Source of the DNA: Prorocentrum cordatum
Taxonomy: Eukaryota > Sar > Dinophyceae > Prorocentrales > Prorocentraceae
Assembly (NCBI GenBank): GCA_963575745.1
Contig: CAUYUJ010017975.1
Location: 190,001 to 218,691, forward strand
DNA length: 28,691 bases
Reading direction: 5' to 3'
Part shown: positions 9,606 through 20,463 of the stretch, in pieces
Layout: each line of letters begins with the position of its first letter
Numbering within the stretch: position 1 is the first letter of the stretch
The notes under the pieces: model-generated
What the model was told of the DNA's origin: nothing
Database searches by the model: none
What the model saw: only the letters and a program-made list of their open reading frames with translations
Made by a program: the position numbers and the translations under genes

Positions 9606-11217
9606 CCACCGCTGATGCTGATGACAACTACGAAGAGGAAGAAGAGGGGGAAGAAGATGGGAGGAGACGCGCGGCGCTGCGGATTCAGAACGAGAACCTA
9701 ACACACAGGATGGCCGGGAAACATCACAATCATCGCGACGCGGGGGCTCCCACACCGATAGCACCCACTGACGTGACCCATGCCGCCACACTCCTGGCAC
9801 CCGCTGCTGGGACCCGGCAAGCAGGGGCGAGCTGGCTGCCAAAGCAAGCAAGAGACCCCTCAGTGCAGCCACTGCATGGTGAACTGTAAGAGCACCTGCC
9901 CCCGCCCAGCGGACCCCATCGGAAGGCACGCTCGTGCTGTGCGTCATCGAGGCGTCCTCGCTCAACTGGCGTTAAATCACTGCTCGTTCCACGTCGCGCT
10001 TTGCCCAAGCATGCGGCAATCGGGTCCCTGCGATACCCGATAAAGCTTGTACCTGGGGCCCAGACCGAGCGTGCACTTTTCCTCTTGAGGAGGTGGGAAC
10101 AGCTGAGCAATAGAGTTCCGCGGCGGAGCTGAGTCGGGCCGAGCCTCCAGCTCCTCGTCCCTAGCGTGGGCCAATATGAGGTCGCCCGTCCCCCCACCGA
10201 GGGCACGCCCAAGGTCGGGAGGGCCTCCTCCTGGTCGATGATCGCGAACCACACCGTGGGCTTGTTCCGGAGCTGCCCCGCGTTGAATGCGGAGCAATGG
10301 GGGGGACTGGAGGGGGAGATCAGTGATAATCAACTCACTCTGTCCCTCACTTCCCAACCTTTCAACGGGCTGTGTGGTGCCTCAGCGTGCACTAGGAGCA
10401 CGCGGACGAGCAGGGAGGCTTGGGAGAAGGAGGGTGAACAGTATTCCATTTCTCCAACAGAAAACTGGCTCCAACCAGAATCCTGAACCAAAGTGACGTC
10501 AGAGAGTAGCAACTGGTGTGGACGAGTTACTCTGGCCAACTGAGACCCTTGATGAAGTCCAACTTGAAGGCTTGAGGGCGCCATCGTTTACTCTTTTTGT
10601 CCAGAAGAAACGCGTCATAAAGAAACACTTTCGGAGGTCCGCGCAGATCTCCTGAGTTGGCGCTGGACCCCTCTTCTGACCCGCGGAGCGCGCCAGGGGC
10701 GGCGCCGAGACGCCGCCAGGCGATGTTCAGCGCCGACGCAAGAAATCCGCGTGGACCTGCGTAGACAAAGAAGGGGCCTTCCCTGCCACATCGAGGCTCG
10801 GCCACAAATATGTTCCCACCCCGACCGAAGCCTACGGAACGGCGGGAAAACAGGCGCCCCTCCTCAGCCCAAAGTGGTTTGTATTTCAGCATCTTGATTG
10901 TATCTTTTCTTGATCGATTTACTTTCGCTGGCCTCCGACAACTTCCGCTTGGTCGGCCGCCCTCGTTTTACTTGCACAGGCTCCCGCGGAAGGCGGGCGG
11001 AAGTAATGGGTGTCCCCCTCGAGATTTATGTATGTATTCAGAATTTCCAGACTGGTCCAAGAGTATCTGTGGTGATGTCGCTCCCTACACCCGACGTCGT
11101 AAAACAACAACGCCGTGAAGCAAAAACTACCAGAGCTTTGGGGCCCGCGTTTGAACGTGAGTTGTCGAGCCAGAACAACCTGCCAAACCACCAAAGCAAC
11201 AAGCACCCGTCGTGACT
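9606..11217. other. Unique-looking intergenic DNA, no recognisable gene
   Basis: This is the longest repeat-poor stretch of the left half. One minus-strand ORF at 10527-10892 (121 codons) has a more protein-like composition than its neighbours, but I recognise no domain, no splice context and no homology. The + ORFs at 10810-11215 also carry nothing identifiable. A decayed host or transposon fragment cannot be excluded. Confidence 0.5.
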
Positions 11218-11424
11218 TCTCCATGACGTCTGGATGTCGGGGCCTCCCCCAGACCTCGTAATTGCTTTTCTCGCCAGCCCCCCCCGACCCGCGCTCTGGA
11301 CCCCGTCAGATCGTTCTCTTCTGACTCTTTCTCGCGACGAGATGTCTGAGCCCTCGCCATAAATTCCAGGCGGCAAGCAGAGGGGCCTCGGCCCGGGGCA
11401 CAACATGATGTCCCCAGAGATCCA

Positions 11425-11590
11425 GCGTATTGAAAAAATCAGGACGGAGGTTCTTCGCCGATTTCGGCCTCCAGAGGCCCTCGCCAGTCCCCGAGACCGT
11501 CCAAAACGATTCAGAATGGAAAACCGGTCCCGGGGAATGGGTCGCGACTTCTGGGAGGGCCGTATTGAAAAAATCACGACATTGGATTTG
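11425..11590 (-). repeat. Dispersed 136-bp repeat with A6/T6 motifs, inverted copy
   Basis: Read on the minus strand, this interval carries in order a GTCGTGATTTTTTC block, TTCCCCGGGACCGGTTTTCC, GAATCGTTTTGGACGG, GGCCGAAATCGGCGAAGAAC and a second TGATTTTTTC. This is the same order as at 5196-5355. The two T6 motifs are about 135 bp apart, matching the 136-bp interval of copy 1. Here the hairpin arms have decayed. Confidence 0.8.
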
Positions 11591-12427
11591 TGGGTCCCTG
11601 GAGGTCCCCGGATGTTCCCGGAGGCCTCTGGAAACCTTGCTCACTCCATGTTCGCTTCCATGCTGGCAGAAGGACCGGTGCAAGCCACGAGCGCGTAGCA
11701 GGACCACCGAGGCAGAGCTCGTCCCTGTCTTGACGAGAATAAAGAAAGGGCGGGAGTGCAACTGGATTGCGCGAACACCTGATTTCGCAAACTCCCTGCC
11801 TCAATCTGCTAAAATTCCCCCCGTGTACTGCGACAAACCAAATCTCCGAAAACGTGTTTTGGACGCGCTTTGCTAGCAAACGGAACATGTCCATGCTGCC
11901 TAACCGGGTTATCGCCCACAAAGTGTGACAAGAAACTTCCACACCGTCTTGAAAAAAGATGGCTTGCGGATCCTGCTCGAACCGTTATGTACGGATCCAT
12001 CTGCCACCCAGCATGACACCCGTCCTAAAGCTGTCGTAGCCCTCGCCCAGCAAATGGAAGGGACTTGCACGCGTGCGCACCGTGACGGGCCTGCCTTGGG
12101 CCCTTCCGAGCCGATCCAGCAACTCCTGGCCTTCTGGTGGGCCGTCCGACGTGTCACTTTCGTGGAAGACAGGGCACCACATCAGGCGGGCGGATGGGTG
12201 GGTGCGCGTGGGTGGTGACCGCAGCGGTGCCGGAGGCAGGGGGCATCCGCCTACCATAAGCTGGAGCGTGTGGTCCCAGATCAGTTGCGTAGCACCCCGC
12301 AGTTGCGGACAAGAGTGAGGGGGCGGCGGGGACGTCGGCAGTCTGGAAGGCTGTGAAGAAGCCCGCCGCAGGCGCCAAATTATACAAAGAGCCCGACGCA
12401 AGCGCCGATCTGTTCGTCAAAACAATT
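11591..12427. other. Intergenic stretch without recognisable gene
   Basis: This is mixed-composition DNA. Overlapping ORFs on both strands lack domains. Nothing else is supportable. Confidence 0.5.
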
Positions 12428-12742
12428 TGTTTGGGTCGCGGGCCGGGTCGCGGGTGGGTCGCGGGTGGGTCCCGGGCTGGGTCGCGGGCTGGGTCGCGGG
12501 TGGGTCGAGGGTGGGTCGCGAATGGGTCCAGGCAGGGTCGCGGGCGGGTCGCCGGGTGGGTCGCGGGTGGGTCGCGGGTGGGTCGCGGGGTGGGTCGCGG
12601 GTGGGTCGCGGGGTGGGTCGCGGGTGGGTCGCGGGGTGGGTCGCGGGTGGGTCGCGGGGTGGGTCGCGGGTGGATCGCGGATGGGTCGCGGGTGGCTCGT
12701 GGGTGGGTCGCAGATGGGTCGCGGGCAGGGTCGCGGGTGGGA
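12428..12742 (+). repeat. G-rich 11/12-bp minisatellite (GGGTCGCGGGT)
   Basis: About 27 units of GGGTCGCGGGT (11 bp) or GGGTCGCGGGGT (12 bp) run head to tail. In the right-hand half the two lengths alternate to give a 23-bp higher-order unit repeated about four times. Four or more G3 runs separated by loops of one to four bases satisfy the usual intramolecular G-quadruplex pattern on the + strand throughout. ORFs reading Gly/Trp/Val/Arg on + or Thr/His/Pro/Arg on - are repeat translations. Confidence 0.92.
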
Positions 12743-13127
12743 CGACGACAGCACACAACAAACAACACATGACGCAACAACAACAATCCGCACAGCGGAA
12801 CCTCACTTCAGCCACGCGCCCAGGGACAGTGAATGACCGTTCGGTTCCCCTCACTCGGATATTCCTCTTCCTATATTTTTGCAAGCCCGGGGGGGGGGGG
12901 GAACACCCTCACCCCCCCACCCCCGCAAAACTGGACCCCCAAGATCTGGGGTTCTCGGGCTCCCTTGGACGTCCTTGGAAAAGGTCACCCGGCTTTCCGG
13001 GTCACCACAAACGCCTTGCCAGCAGACCCAGAGCGATCCGAGGGTTCATCAGAAAGGCTCAAGGGAGGCCCCAGACAGCACAAGAGCGCTCCAAGAGGGA
13101 CTCCAATTTCGTCAGAACGGCCCAAAA
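12743..13127. other. Spacer between minisatellite and satellite
   Basis: It contains a G12 run near 12889-12900 followed by short C runs. It carries motifs of the CCAAGA/GGCCCC type but is not a recognisable unit of the 451-bp array. No gene is seen. Confidence 0.5.
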
Positions 13128-16100
13128 GACCCCCGAGGCACCCCAAAAAGCTTTCCAAGGGGCCTTCAAACTACAAAAATCGTCCCATTCCCTTCGTAAA
13201 TCTTGCAATTTTAGCATCTTCGCCTTTCGGATTTCATCAGCTTTCAAGACGGTTTCAAAGCCTCCGAGATCGCCTCCAGACGCCCCAAAAGGCCCCCAAG
13301 AAAGCTTCAAGACGGCCGAGCCGGGCCCCACGATCGCCCACGAGAGCCCCAAGACAGCCCATAATGGAACCAAGAGGCCCCCCAAGGGCTCCCAGCACAG
13401 ACCCAAAAGGGCCATGGGAGGTCCCCGGAAGTGCCCAAGATGGGTCCAAAGGGGGCTCCAGCGGGCCCAAGCTTCCCAAGACGGCCCAAGAAGGCCCCAG
13501 GACGGCCCATGAAGGCGCCAAAACGGCCCACGAGGGCCCCGAAAACACCCCCACAATGTTTCCGAATGCCAACAGAAAGACCCCCGAGGCACCCCAAAAA
13601 GCTTTCCAAGGGGCCTTCAAACTACAAAAATCGTCCCATTCCCTTCGTAAAACTTGCAATTTTAGCATCTTCGCCATTCGGATTTCATCAGCTTTCAAGA
13701 CGGTGTCAAAGCCCCCGAGATCGCCTCCAGACGCCCCAACAGGCCCCCAAGAAAGCTTCAAGACGGCCGAGCCGGGCCCCACGATCGCCCACGAGAGCCC
13801 CAAGACAGCCCATAATGGAACCAAGAGGCCCCCCAAGGGCTCCCAGCACAGACCCAAAAGGGCCATGGGAGGTCCCCGGAAGTGCCCAAGATGGGTCCAA
13901 AGGGGGCTCCAGCGGGCCCAAGCTCCCCAAGACGGCCCAAGAAGGCCCCAGGACGGCCCATGAAGGCGCCAAAACGGCCCACGAGGGCCCCGAAAACACC
14001 CCCACGATGTTTCCGAATGCCAACATAAAGACCCCCGAGGCACCCCAAAAAGCTTTCCAAGGGGCCTTCAAACTACAAAAATCGTCCCATTCCCTTCGTA
14101 AAACTTGCAATTTTAGCATCTTCGCCATTCGGATTTCATCAGCTTTCAAGACGGTGTCAAAGCCCCCGAGATCGCCTCCAGACGCCCCAAAAGGCCCCCA
14201 AGAAAGCTTCAAGACGGCCGAGCCGGGCCCCACGATCGCCCACGAGAGCCCCAAGACAGCCCATAATGGAACCAAGAGGCCCCCCAAGGGCTCCCAGCAC
14301 AGACCCAAAAGGGCCATGGGAGGTCCCCGGAAGTGCCCAAGATGGGTCCAAAGGGGGCTCCAGCGGGCCCAAGCTCCCCAAGACGGCCCAAGAAGGCCCC
14401 AGGACGGCCCATGAAGGCGCCAAAACGGCCCACGAGGGCCCCGAAAACACCCCCACGATGTTTCCGAATGCCAACATAAAGACCCCCAAGGCACCCCAAA
14501 AGCTTTCCAAGGGGCCTTCAAACTACAAAAATCGTCCCATTCCCTTCGTAAAACTTACAATTTTAGCATTCTTTCGGATTTCATCAGCTTTCAAGACGGT
14601 TTCAAAGCCCCCGAGATCGCCTCCAGACGCCCCAAAAGGCCCCCAAGAAAGCTTCAAGACGGCCGAGCCGGGCCCCACGATCGCCCACGAGAGCCCCAAG
14701 ACAGCCCATAATGGAACCAAGAGGCCCCCCAAGGGCTCCCAGCACAGACCCAAAAGGGCCATGGGAGGTCCCCGGAAGTGCCCAAGATGGGTCCAAAGGG
14801 GGCTCCAGCGGGCCCAAGCTTCTCAAGACGGCCCAAGAAGGCCCCAGGACGGCCCATGAAGTCGCCAAAACGGTCCACGAGGGCCCCGAAAACACCCCCA
14901 CAATGTTTCCGAATGCCAACAGAAAGACCCCCGAGGCACCCCAAAAAGCTTTCCAAGGGGCCTTCAAACTACAAAAGTCGTCCCATTCCCTTCGTAAAAC
15001 TTGCAATTTTAGCATCTTCGCCATTCGGATTTCATCAGCTTTCAAGACGGTGTCAAAGCCCCCGAGATCGCCTCCAGACGCCCCAACAGGCCCCCAAGAA
15101 AGCTTCAAGACGGCCGAGCCGGGCCCCACGATCGCCCACGAGAGCCCCAAGACAGCCCATAATGGAACCAAGAGGCCCCCCAAGGGCTCCCAGCACAGAC
15201 CCAAAAGGGCCATGGGAGGTCCCCGGAAGTGCCCAAGATGGGTCCAAAGGGGGCTCCAGCGGGCCCAAGCTTCTCAAGACGGCCCAAGAAGGCCCCAGGA
15301 CGGCCCATGAAGGCGCCAAAACGGCCCACGAGGGCCCCGAAAACACCCCCACAATGTTTCCGAATGCCAACATAAAGACCCCCGAGGCACCCCAAAAAGC
15401 TTTCCAAGGGGCCTTCAAACTACAAAAATCGTCCCATTCCCTTCGTAAAACTTGCAATTTTAGCATCTTCGCCATTCGGATTTCATCAGCTTTCAAGACG
15501 GTGTCAAAGCCCCCGAGATCGCCTCCAGACGCCCCAACAGGCCCCCAAGAAAGCTTCAAGACGGCCGAGCGGGGCCCCACGATGGCCCACGAGAGCCCCA
15601 AGACAGCTCATAATGGAACCAAGAGGCCCCCCAAGGGCTCCCAGCACAGACCCAAAAGGGCCATGGGAGGTCCCCGGAAGTGCCCAAGATGGGTCCAAAG
15701 GGGGCTCCAGCGGGCCCAAGCTTCTCAAGACGGCCCAAGAAGGCCCCAGGACGGCCCATGAAGGCGCCAAAACGGCCCACGAGGGCCTCGAAAACACCCC
15801 CACAATGTTTCCGAATGCCAACATAAAGACCCCCAAGGCACACCAAAAAGCTTTCCAAGGGGCCTTCAAACCACAAAAATCGTCCCATTCCCTTCGTAAA
15901 ACTTACAAAGTTTAGCATATTCGCCTTTCGGATTTCACCAGCTTTCAAGACGGTTTCAAAGCCCCCGAGATCGCCTCAAGACGCTCCAAAAGGCCCCCTA
16001 GAAAGCTTCAAGACGGCCGAGCCGGGCCCCACGATCGCCCACGAGAGCCCCAAGACAGCCATAATGAACCAAAGCCCCCCAAGGGCTACACGCACAGACC

Positions 16101-19036
16101 CAAAAGGCATGGGAGGTCCCGGAAGTGTCAAGATGGGTCCAAGGGGCTCCAGCGGGCCAAGCTTCTCAGACGGCCCAAGAAGGCCCAGGACGTCCCATGA
16201 AGGCGCCCAAAACGGTCCACGAGGGCCGAAAACACCCCCACAATGTTTTCCGGGGGAATGCCAACATAACGACCCCCGAGGCACCCCAAAAAAGCTTTCC
16301 AGGGGCCTTCAACTACAAAAATCGTCCTTCCCTTCGTAACCTGCAATTTTTAGCATCTTCGCATTGATAACATCAGAGCTTTCAAGACGGTTTCAAAGCC
16401 CCCGAGATCGCCTCTAGACGCCCCAAAAGGCCCCCAAGAGCCGGGCCCCACGATCGCCCACGAGAGCCCCAAGACAGCCCATAATGGGACCAAGAGGCCC
16501 CCCAAGGGCTCCCAGCACAGACCCAAAAAGGCCATGGGAGGTCCCCGGAAGTGCCCAAGATGGGTCCAAAGGGGGCTCCAGCGGGCCAAGCTTCTCAAGA
16601 CGGCCCACGAAGGCCCCAGGACGGCCCATGAAGGCGCCAAAACGGCCCACGAGGGCCCCGAAAACACCCCCACAATGTTTCCGAATGCCAACATAAAGAC
16701 CCCCGAGGCACCCCAAAAAGCTTTCCAAGGGGCCTTCAAACTACAAAAATCGTCCTTCCCTTGCGTAAAACTTGCAATTTTTAGCATCTCGCCTTCGATT
16801 TCATCCGCTTTCAGAACGGTTTCAAAGCCCCCCGAGATCGCCTCCAGACCACCCAAAAGGCCCCCTAGAAAGCTTCAAGTCGGCCGAGCCGGGCCCCACG
16901 ATCGCCCACGAGAGCCCCAAGACAGCCCATGATGGAACCAAGAGGCCCCCCAAGGGCTCCCAGCACAGACCCAAAAGGGCCATGGGAGGTCCCCGGAAGT
17001 GCCCAAGATGGGTCCAAAGGGGGCCTCCAGCGGGCCCACGCTCCCAAGACTGCCCAAGAAGGCGCCAGGACGGCCCATGAAGGCGCCAAAACGGCCCAGG
17101 AGGGCCCCGAAAACACCCCCACGATGTTTCCGAATGCCAACATAAAGACCCCCAAGGCACCCCAAAAACTTCAAGGGCCCTTTCCAAACTACAAAAATCG
17201 TCCAATTCCCTTCGTAACTTGGCAATTCTAGCATCTTCGCCATTCGGATTTCACAGCTTTCAAGACGGTTTCAAAGCCCCCGAGATCGCCTCCAGACGCC
17301 CCAAAAGGTCCCCAATAAAGCTTCAAGACGGCCGAGCCGGGCGCCACGATCGCCCACAAGAGCCCCAAGACAGCCCATAATGGAACCAAGATGCCCCCCA
17401 AGGACTCCCAGCACAGACCCAAAAGGGCCATGGGAGGTCCCCGGAAGTGCCCAAGATGGGTCCCAAGGGGGCTCCAGCAGGCCCAAGCCCCCAAGACGGC
17501 CCAAGAAGGCCCCAGGACGGCCCATGAAGGCGCCAAAACGGCCCACGAGGGCCCCGAAAACACCCCCACGATGTTTCCGAATGCCAACATAAGACCCCCA
17601 AGGCACCCCAACAAGCTTTCCAAAGGGCCTTCAAAGCACATGAGTCGTCCCATTCCCTTTGTAAAACTTTCATTTTCAGGCATCTTCGCCTTTCGGATTT
17701 TATCAGCTTTCAAGACGGTTTCAAAGCCCCCGAGATCGCCTCCAGACGCCCCAAAAGGCCCCCAAGAAAGCTTCAAGACGGCCGAGCCGGGCCCCACGAT
17801 CGCCCACGAGAGCCCCAAGACAGCCCAGAATGGAACCAAGATGCTCCCCCCACAGGCTCCCAGCACAGACCCAAAAGGGCCATGGGAGGTCCCCGAGTGC
17901 AAAAATGAGCCAAAGGGGCCCAAGAGGCGGGCCCAAGCTTCTAAACCGGCCCAAGACGCCAGACGGCCCATGAAGGGCGCCAAAAACGGCCCACGAGGGC
18001 CCGAAAAGCCCCCACAGTGTTTCCGAATGGCACAGAAAGAACCGCCTGGCACCCCAAAAGCTTGTCCCTGCAAGGGGCCTTCAAACTATTCCCTTCGTAA
18101 ATTGCAACTTTAAGCATCTTCGGCCATTTCGATTTCATCAGCTTTCAAGACGTTGATCAAAAAAGGAAAAGAAAAAACAAAAAAAACAAAAAAAATGATA
18201 TAAAAAGCCCCGAATCGCCTCCAACGCCCCAACGGCCCCCCAAAAACGCTTCATATTCAGCCAAAGCTGCATGTCTCAAGTGCCACGAAGCCAAGACAGC
18301 CCATATGGAACCAAGAGGCCCCAAGGGCTCCCAGTACAGACCAAGGCGGCCATGGGAGGTCCCGAGTGCCAAGATGGTCCAAATGGGGCTCCAGCGGGCC
18401 CAAGCTTCTCAAGACGGCCCAAGAAGGCCCCAGGACGGCCCATGAAGGCGCCAAAACGGCCCACGAGGGCCCCGAAAACACCCCCACAATGTTTCCGAAT
18501 GCCAACATAAAGACCCCCGAGGCACCCCAAAAAACTTTCCAAGGGGCCTTCAAACTACAAAAATCGTCCCATTCCCTTCGTAAAACTTGCAACTTTAGCA
18601 TCTTCGCCATTCGGATTTCATCAGCTTTCAAGACGGTGTCAAAGCCCCCGAGATCGCCTCCAGACGCCCCAACAGGCCCCCAAGAAAGCTTCAAGACGGC
18701 CGAGCCGGGCCCCACGATCGCCACGAGAGCCCCAAGGCGGCTCATAATAGACCAAAGTGCCCCCGCAGGGCTCCCGCACAGACCCAAAAGCCCAAAGGCC
18801 ATGGGAGGTCCCAGAAGTGCCCAAGATTGGTCCCAAAGGGGCTCCAAGCGGGGCCAGCTTCTCAAGACGGCCCAAGAAGGCCCGCAAGGACGGACGTGAA
18901 GGCGCAAGACGGCGCACGAGGGCCCGAAAACACCCGCCACAATGCCCAAGAGCCCACCTAAAGACCCCGATGCCCTAGAAGAAAGCTTCCAAGGGCATGT
19001 CAAACTACAAAAATAGTCCATTCCCTTTCGTAAATT
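13128..19036. repeat. 451-bp satellite array, about 13 copies
   Basis: The landmark GACCCCCGAGGCACCCCAAA or a close variant begins at 13128, 13579, 14030, 14481, 14926, 15377, 15828, 16271, 16698, 17147, 17593, 18039, 18512 and 18963. Intervals are 451, 451, 451, 445, 451, 451, 443, 427, 449, 446, 446, 473 and 451. Units 1-7 are nearly identical, while units 8-13 carry many small indels. An A-rich insertion lies in unit 12 at about 18155-18207. Because 451 is not a multiple of three, reading frames rotate from unit to unit. The ORFs of up to about 380 codons on both strands are therefore by-products of stop-poor sequence and not a protein family. The array ends in a truncated unit at the edge of the helicase-gene flank. 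Confidence 0.95.
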
Positions 19037-19129
19037 ATCCCGGCAAAGCAACCTACCAGCGATATGTAGTAGCATAGCTGGAGGCATGCAGCAGCGGTAA
19101 CACTCGCAGTTTGATTTTTCCCCGTGCAA

Positions 19130-19310
19130 AGCGTGCAGGCTGAAAAGCATTGCAGACACGCGCAGGCTGAAAAGCATTCCGCGACACGTGCAGGCTCACC
19201 GCGCACAGCTGCACACGAGCGCAGGCTGAGAAGCACCACGCGCATGCAGGCTGAGAAGCACCACGCGAATGCAGACGGACAGACTGAACAGCACCGCCAC
19301 AACGCAACCT
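19130..19310. repeat. 27-bp tandem cluster of the CAGGCTGAGAAGCACC motif
   Basis: On the + strand CAGGCTGA(A/G)AAGCA(C/T) starts near 19136, 19163, 19222 and 19247, with degenerate copies near 19191 and 19280, giving a spacing of about 25-33 bp. It lies downstream of the helicase stop codon (19326-19328) and so is non-coding. The same motif, in the same orientation, recurs inside the helicase coding sequence. Confidence 0.85.
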
Positions 19311-19325
19311 GCATCTCATGGCTCC

Positions 19326-20075
19326 TCAAGCTCGCGCAGGCCATCCCAGTTGCTGTCGGGCCTTCGCGCAAGCGATCTTCGTCGCGGCAATCTTGTCCGT
19401 GAAGAGCTCGGCGAAGGCCTTGGCGATCTGTTCCGGGGGGCCGGATTCGATGATGCTCCGGTCAGGCAAGCCGTGGCTCAAGAGTTGGTTGAAGCTTCTG
19501 GGGCGCGACAGGCTGACGTAGTAGGCAAGCCAAATGAACTCCTTCTTGAGTCCTGGCGGAAACGTCCAGTGCACGATGAAGCCTGGGTCCGTCGTCTTGC
19601 CCTGGACGCCATGCAGAGTCCCCTGCTTTTTGGGCAGCACGGTCAACTGCGTCCTGGACACCGCGATGGCCGGGCCACCTGTCTTCGCTTTGAACTTCCA
19701 GGGGCGCGCCTGCGGGGTGATCGCGAGCACTCCGCGCAGGTCGGGGCCGGCAGGCTGAGAAGCACTGCCAGCTGTCACCGGCGCGGCCTTCAAGAAAAGT
19801 TCATCGCTGTCATCGATCTTGACATAGACGGCCTTTGGCATGTAGTAGAGTACGACCACGCCGTCCGAGACAATGGACGGGCGGCCCTCCACCGGAGGCT
19901 CCAGAGCGTGCAGCTCTATGCCTACCACTTTGCCTGGCGCGCCACGGACATACTTCGGCGTCAAGACGGATTCTGTCAGGATGACCTCCATGCCAACGAA
20001 GAGCGGCAGCAGCCCCGGCATTTTTGCGGTAGCGCCGATGTTGGGCTCCGCGCGCATCTCGTCGTAATCAGGCTT
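19326..20075 (-). CDS. PIF1-type helicase, C-terminal segment
   Basis: The frame reads MRAEPNIGATAKMPGLLPLF, then VGMEVILTESVLTPKYVRG and APGKVVGIELHA, matching the L-P-L-x-x-G-x-x-V-M-L-x-x-N ... N-G-x-x-G-x-V segment of PIF1 family helicases. A motif V-like stretch follows (TLHGVQGKTTDPGFIVHW, about 19590-19613), then LAYYVSLSRPRSFNQLL, equivalent to the final V-A-x-S-R motif. The protein stops at TGA 19326-19328 after QQLGWPARA. The linker SASQPAGPDL repeats both the short motif and its flank from near 24503. Confidence 0.88.
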   Translation of the reverse strand, partial: KPDYDEMRAEPNIGATAKMPGLLPLFVGMEVILTESVLTPKYVRGAPGKVVGIELHALEPPVEGRPSIVSDGVVVLYYMPKAVYVKIDDSDELFLKAAPVTAGSASQPAGPDLRGVLAITPQARPWKFKAKTGGPAIAVSRTQLTVLPKKQGTLHGVQGKTTDPGFIVHWTFPPGLKKEFIWLAYYVSLSRPRSFNQLLSHGLPDRSIIESGPPEQIAKAFAELFTDKIAATKIACAKARQQLGWPARA

Positions 20076-20463
20076 CGCGAGGCGCGCAGCTGGTCTGTCG
20101 ATTGCTGGGACGTAAAGAGCAGCTGGCCAGCATCGTGCGCATCAAGCTTGGCCTGTGCATGCATGGCGTAAGAGACGATGCGCCACTCATAGGCCGACTC
20201 GTACCAGCCTCGTGCTGCACGCAACCGAGGGCCCCACTGAGGTGGCTGAGCGGCTTTGCTGCTGCTGGCAGCAGGCTGAGCAGCACCGCTAGAGCTAACG
20301 ACCTCTGTTTTGACGATCGCCTGCCAGCTCTCGTCAGAGATCTTTTTTCCGCCTGGAGTTCTCATGGCGTGGAGAACCTCGAGTTGCAACGGGTCTGTAA
20401 AGCGCTGCATCTGCACGAAATCGATGACGTACTCGATGTCGGCGAGCAACTTCCTACCCGTTG
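20075..20463 (-). CDS. PIF1-type helicase, middle segment
   Basis: The frame reads GRKLLADIEYVIDFVQMQRF and TDPLQLEVLHAMRTPGGKK, which corresponds to the R-Q-x-D-x-x-F-x-x-x-L-x-x-x-R region downstream of motif III in PIF1 and Helitron helicases. Two tandem copies of the short motif (SSSGAAQPAASSSKAAQPPQ) follow as a linker. Next come ARGWYESAYEWRIVSYAMHA and QLLFTSQQSTDQ. Homology leaves the frame near 20075. Confidence 0.8.

Noticed and set aside
10527-10892. Minus-strand ORF of 121 codons with protein-like composition
   Set aside because: No domain, splice context or neighbouring coding signal. It could be a fossil fragment but cannot be supported.
12833-18113. Long Pro/Lys-rich (+) and Trp/Leu/Gly-rich (-) ORFs up to about 380 codons
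   Set aside because: They follow a 451-bp tandem repeat whose length is not a multiple of three. Frames rotate between units and both strands are equally open, so they are stop-poor repeats and not genes.
19037-19130. Helitron 3' terminus (CTRR with hairpin) on the minus strand
   Set aside because: A CTGG reading exists near 19053, but no convincing hairpin or AT insertion context accompanies it.
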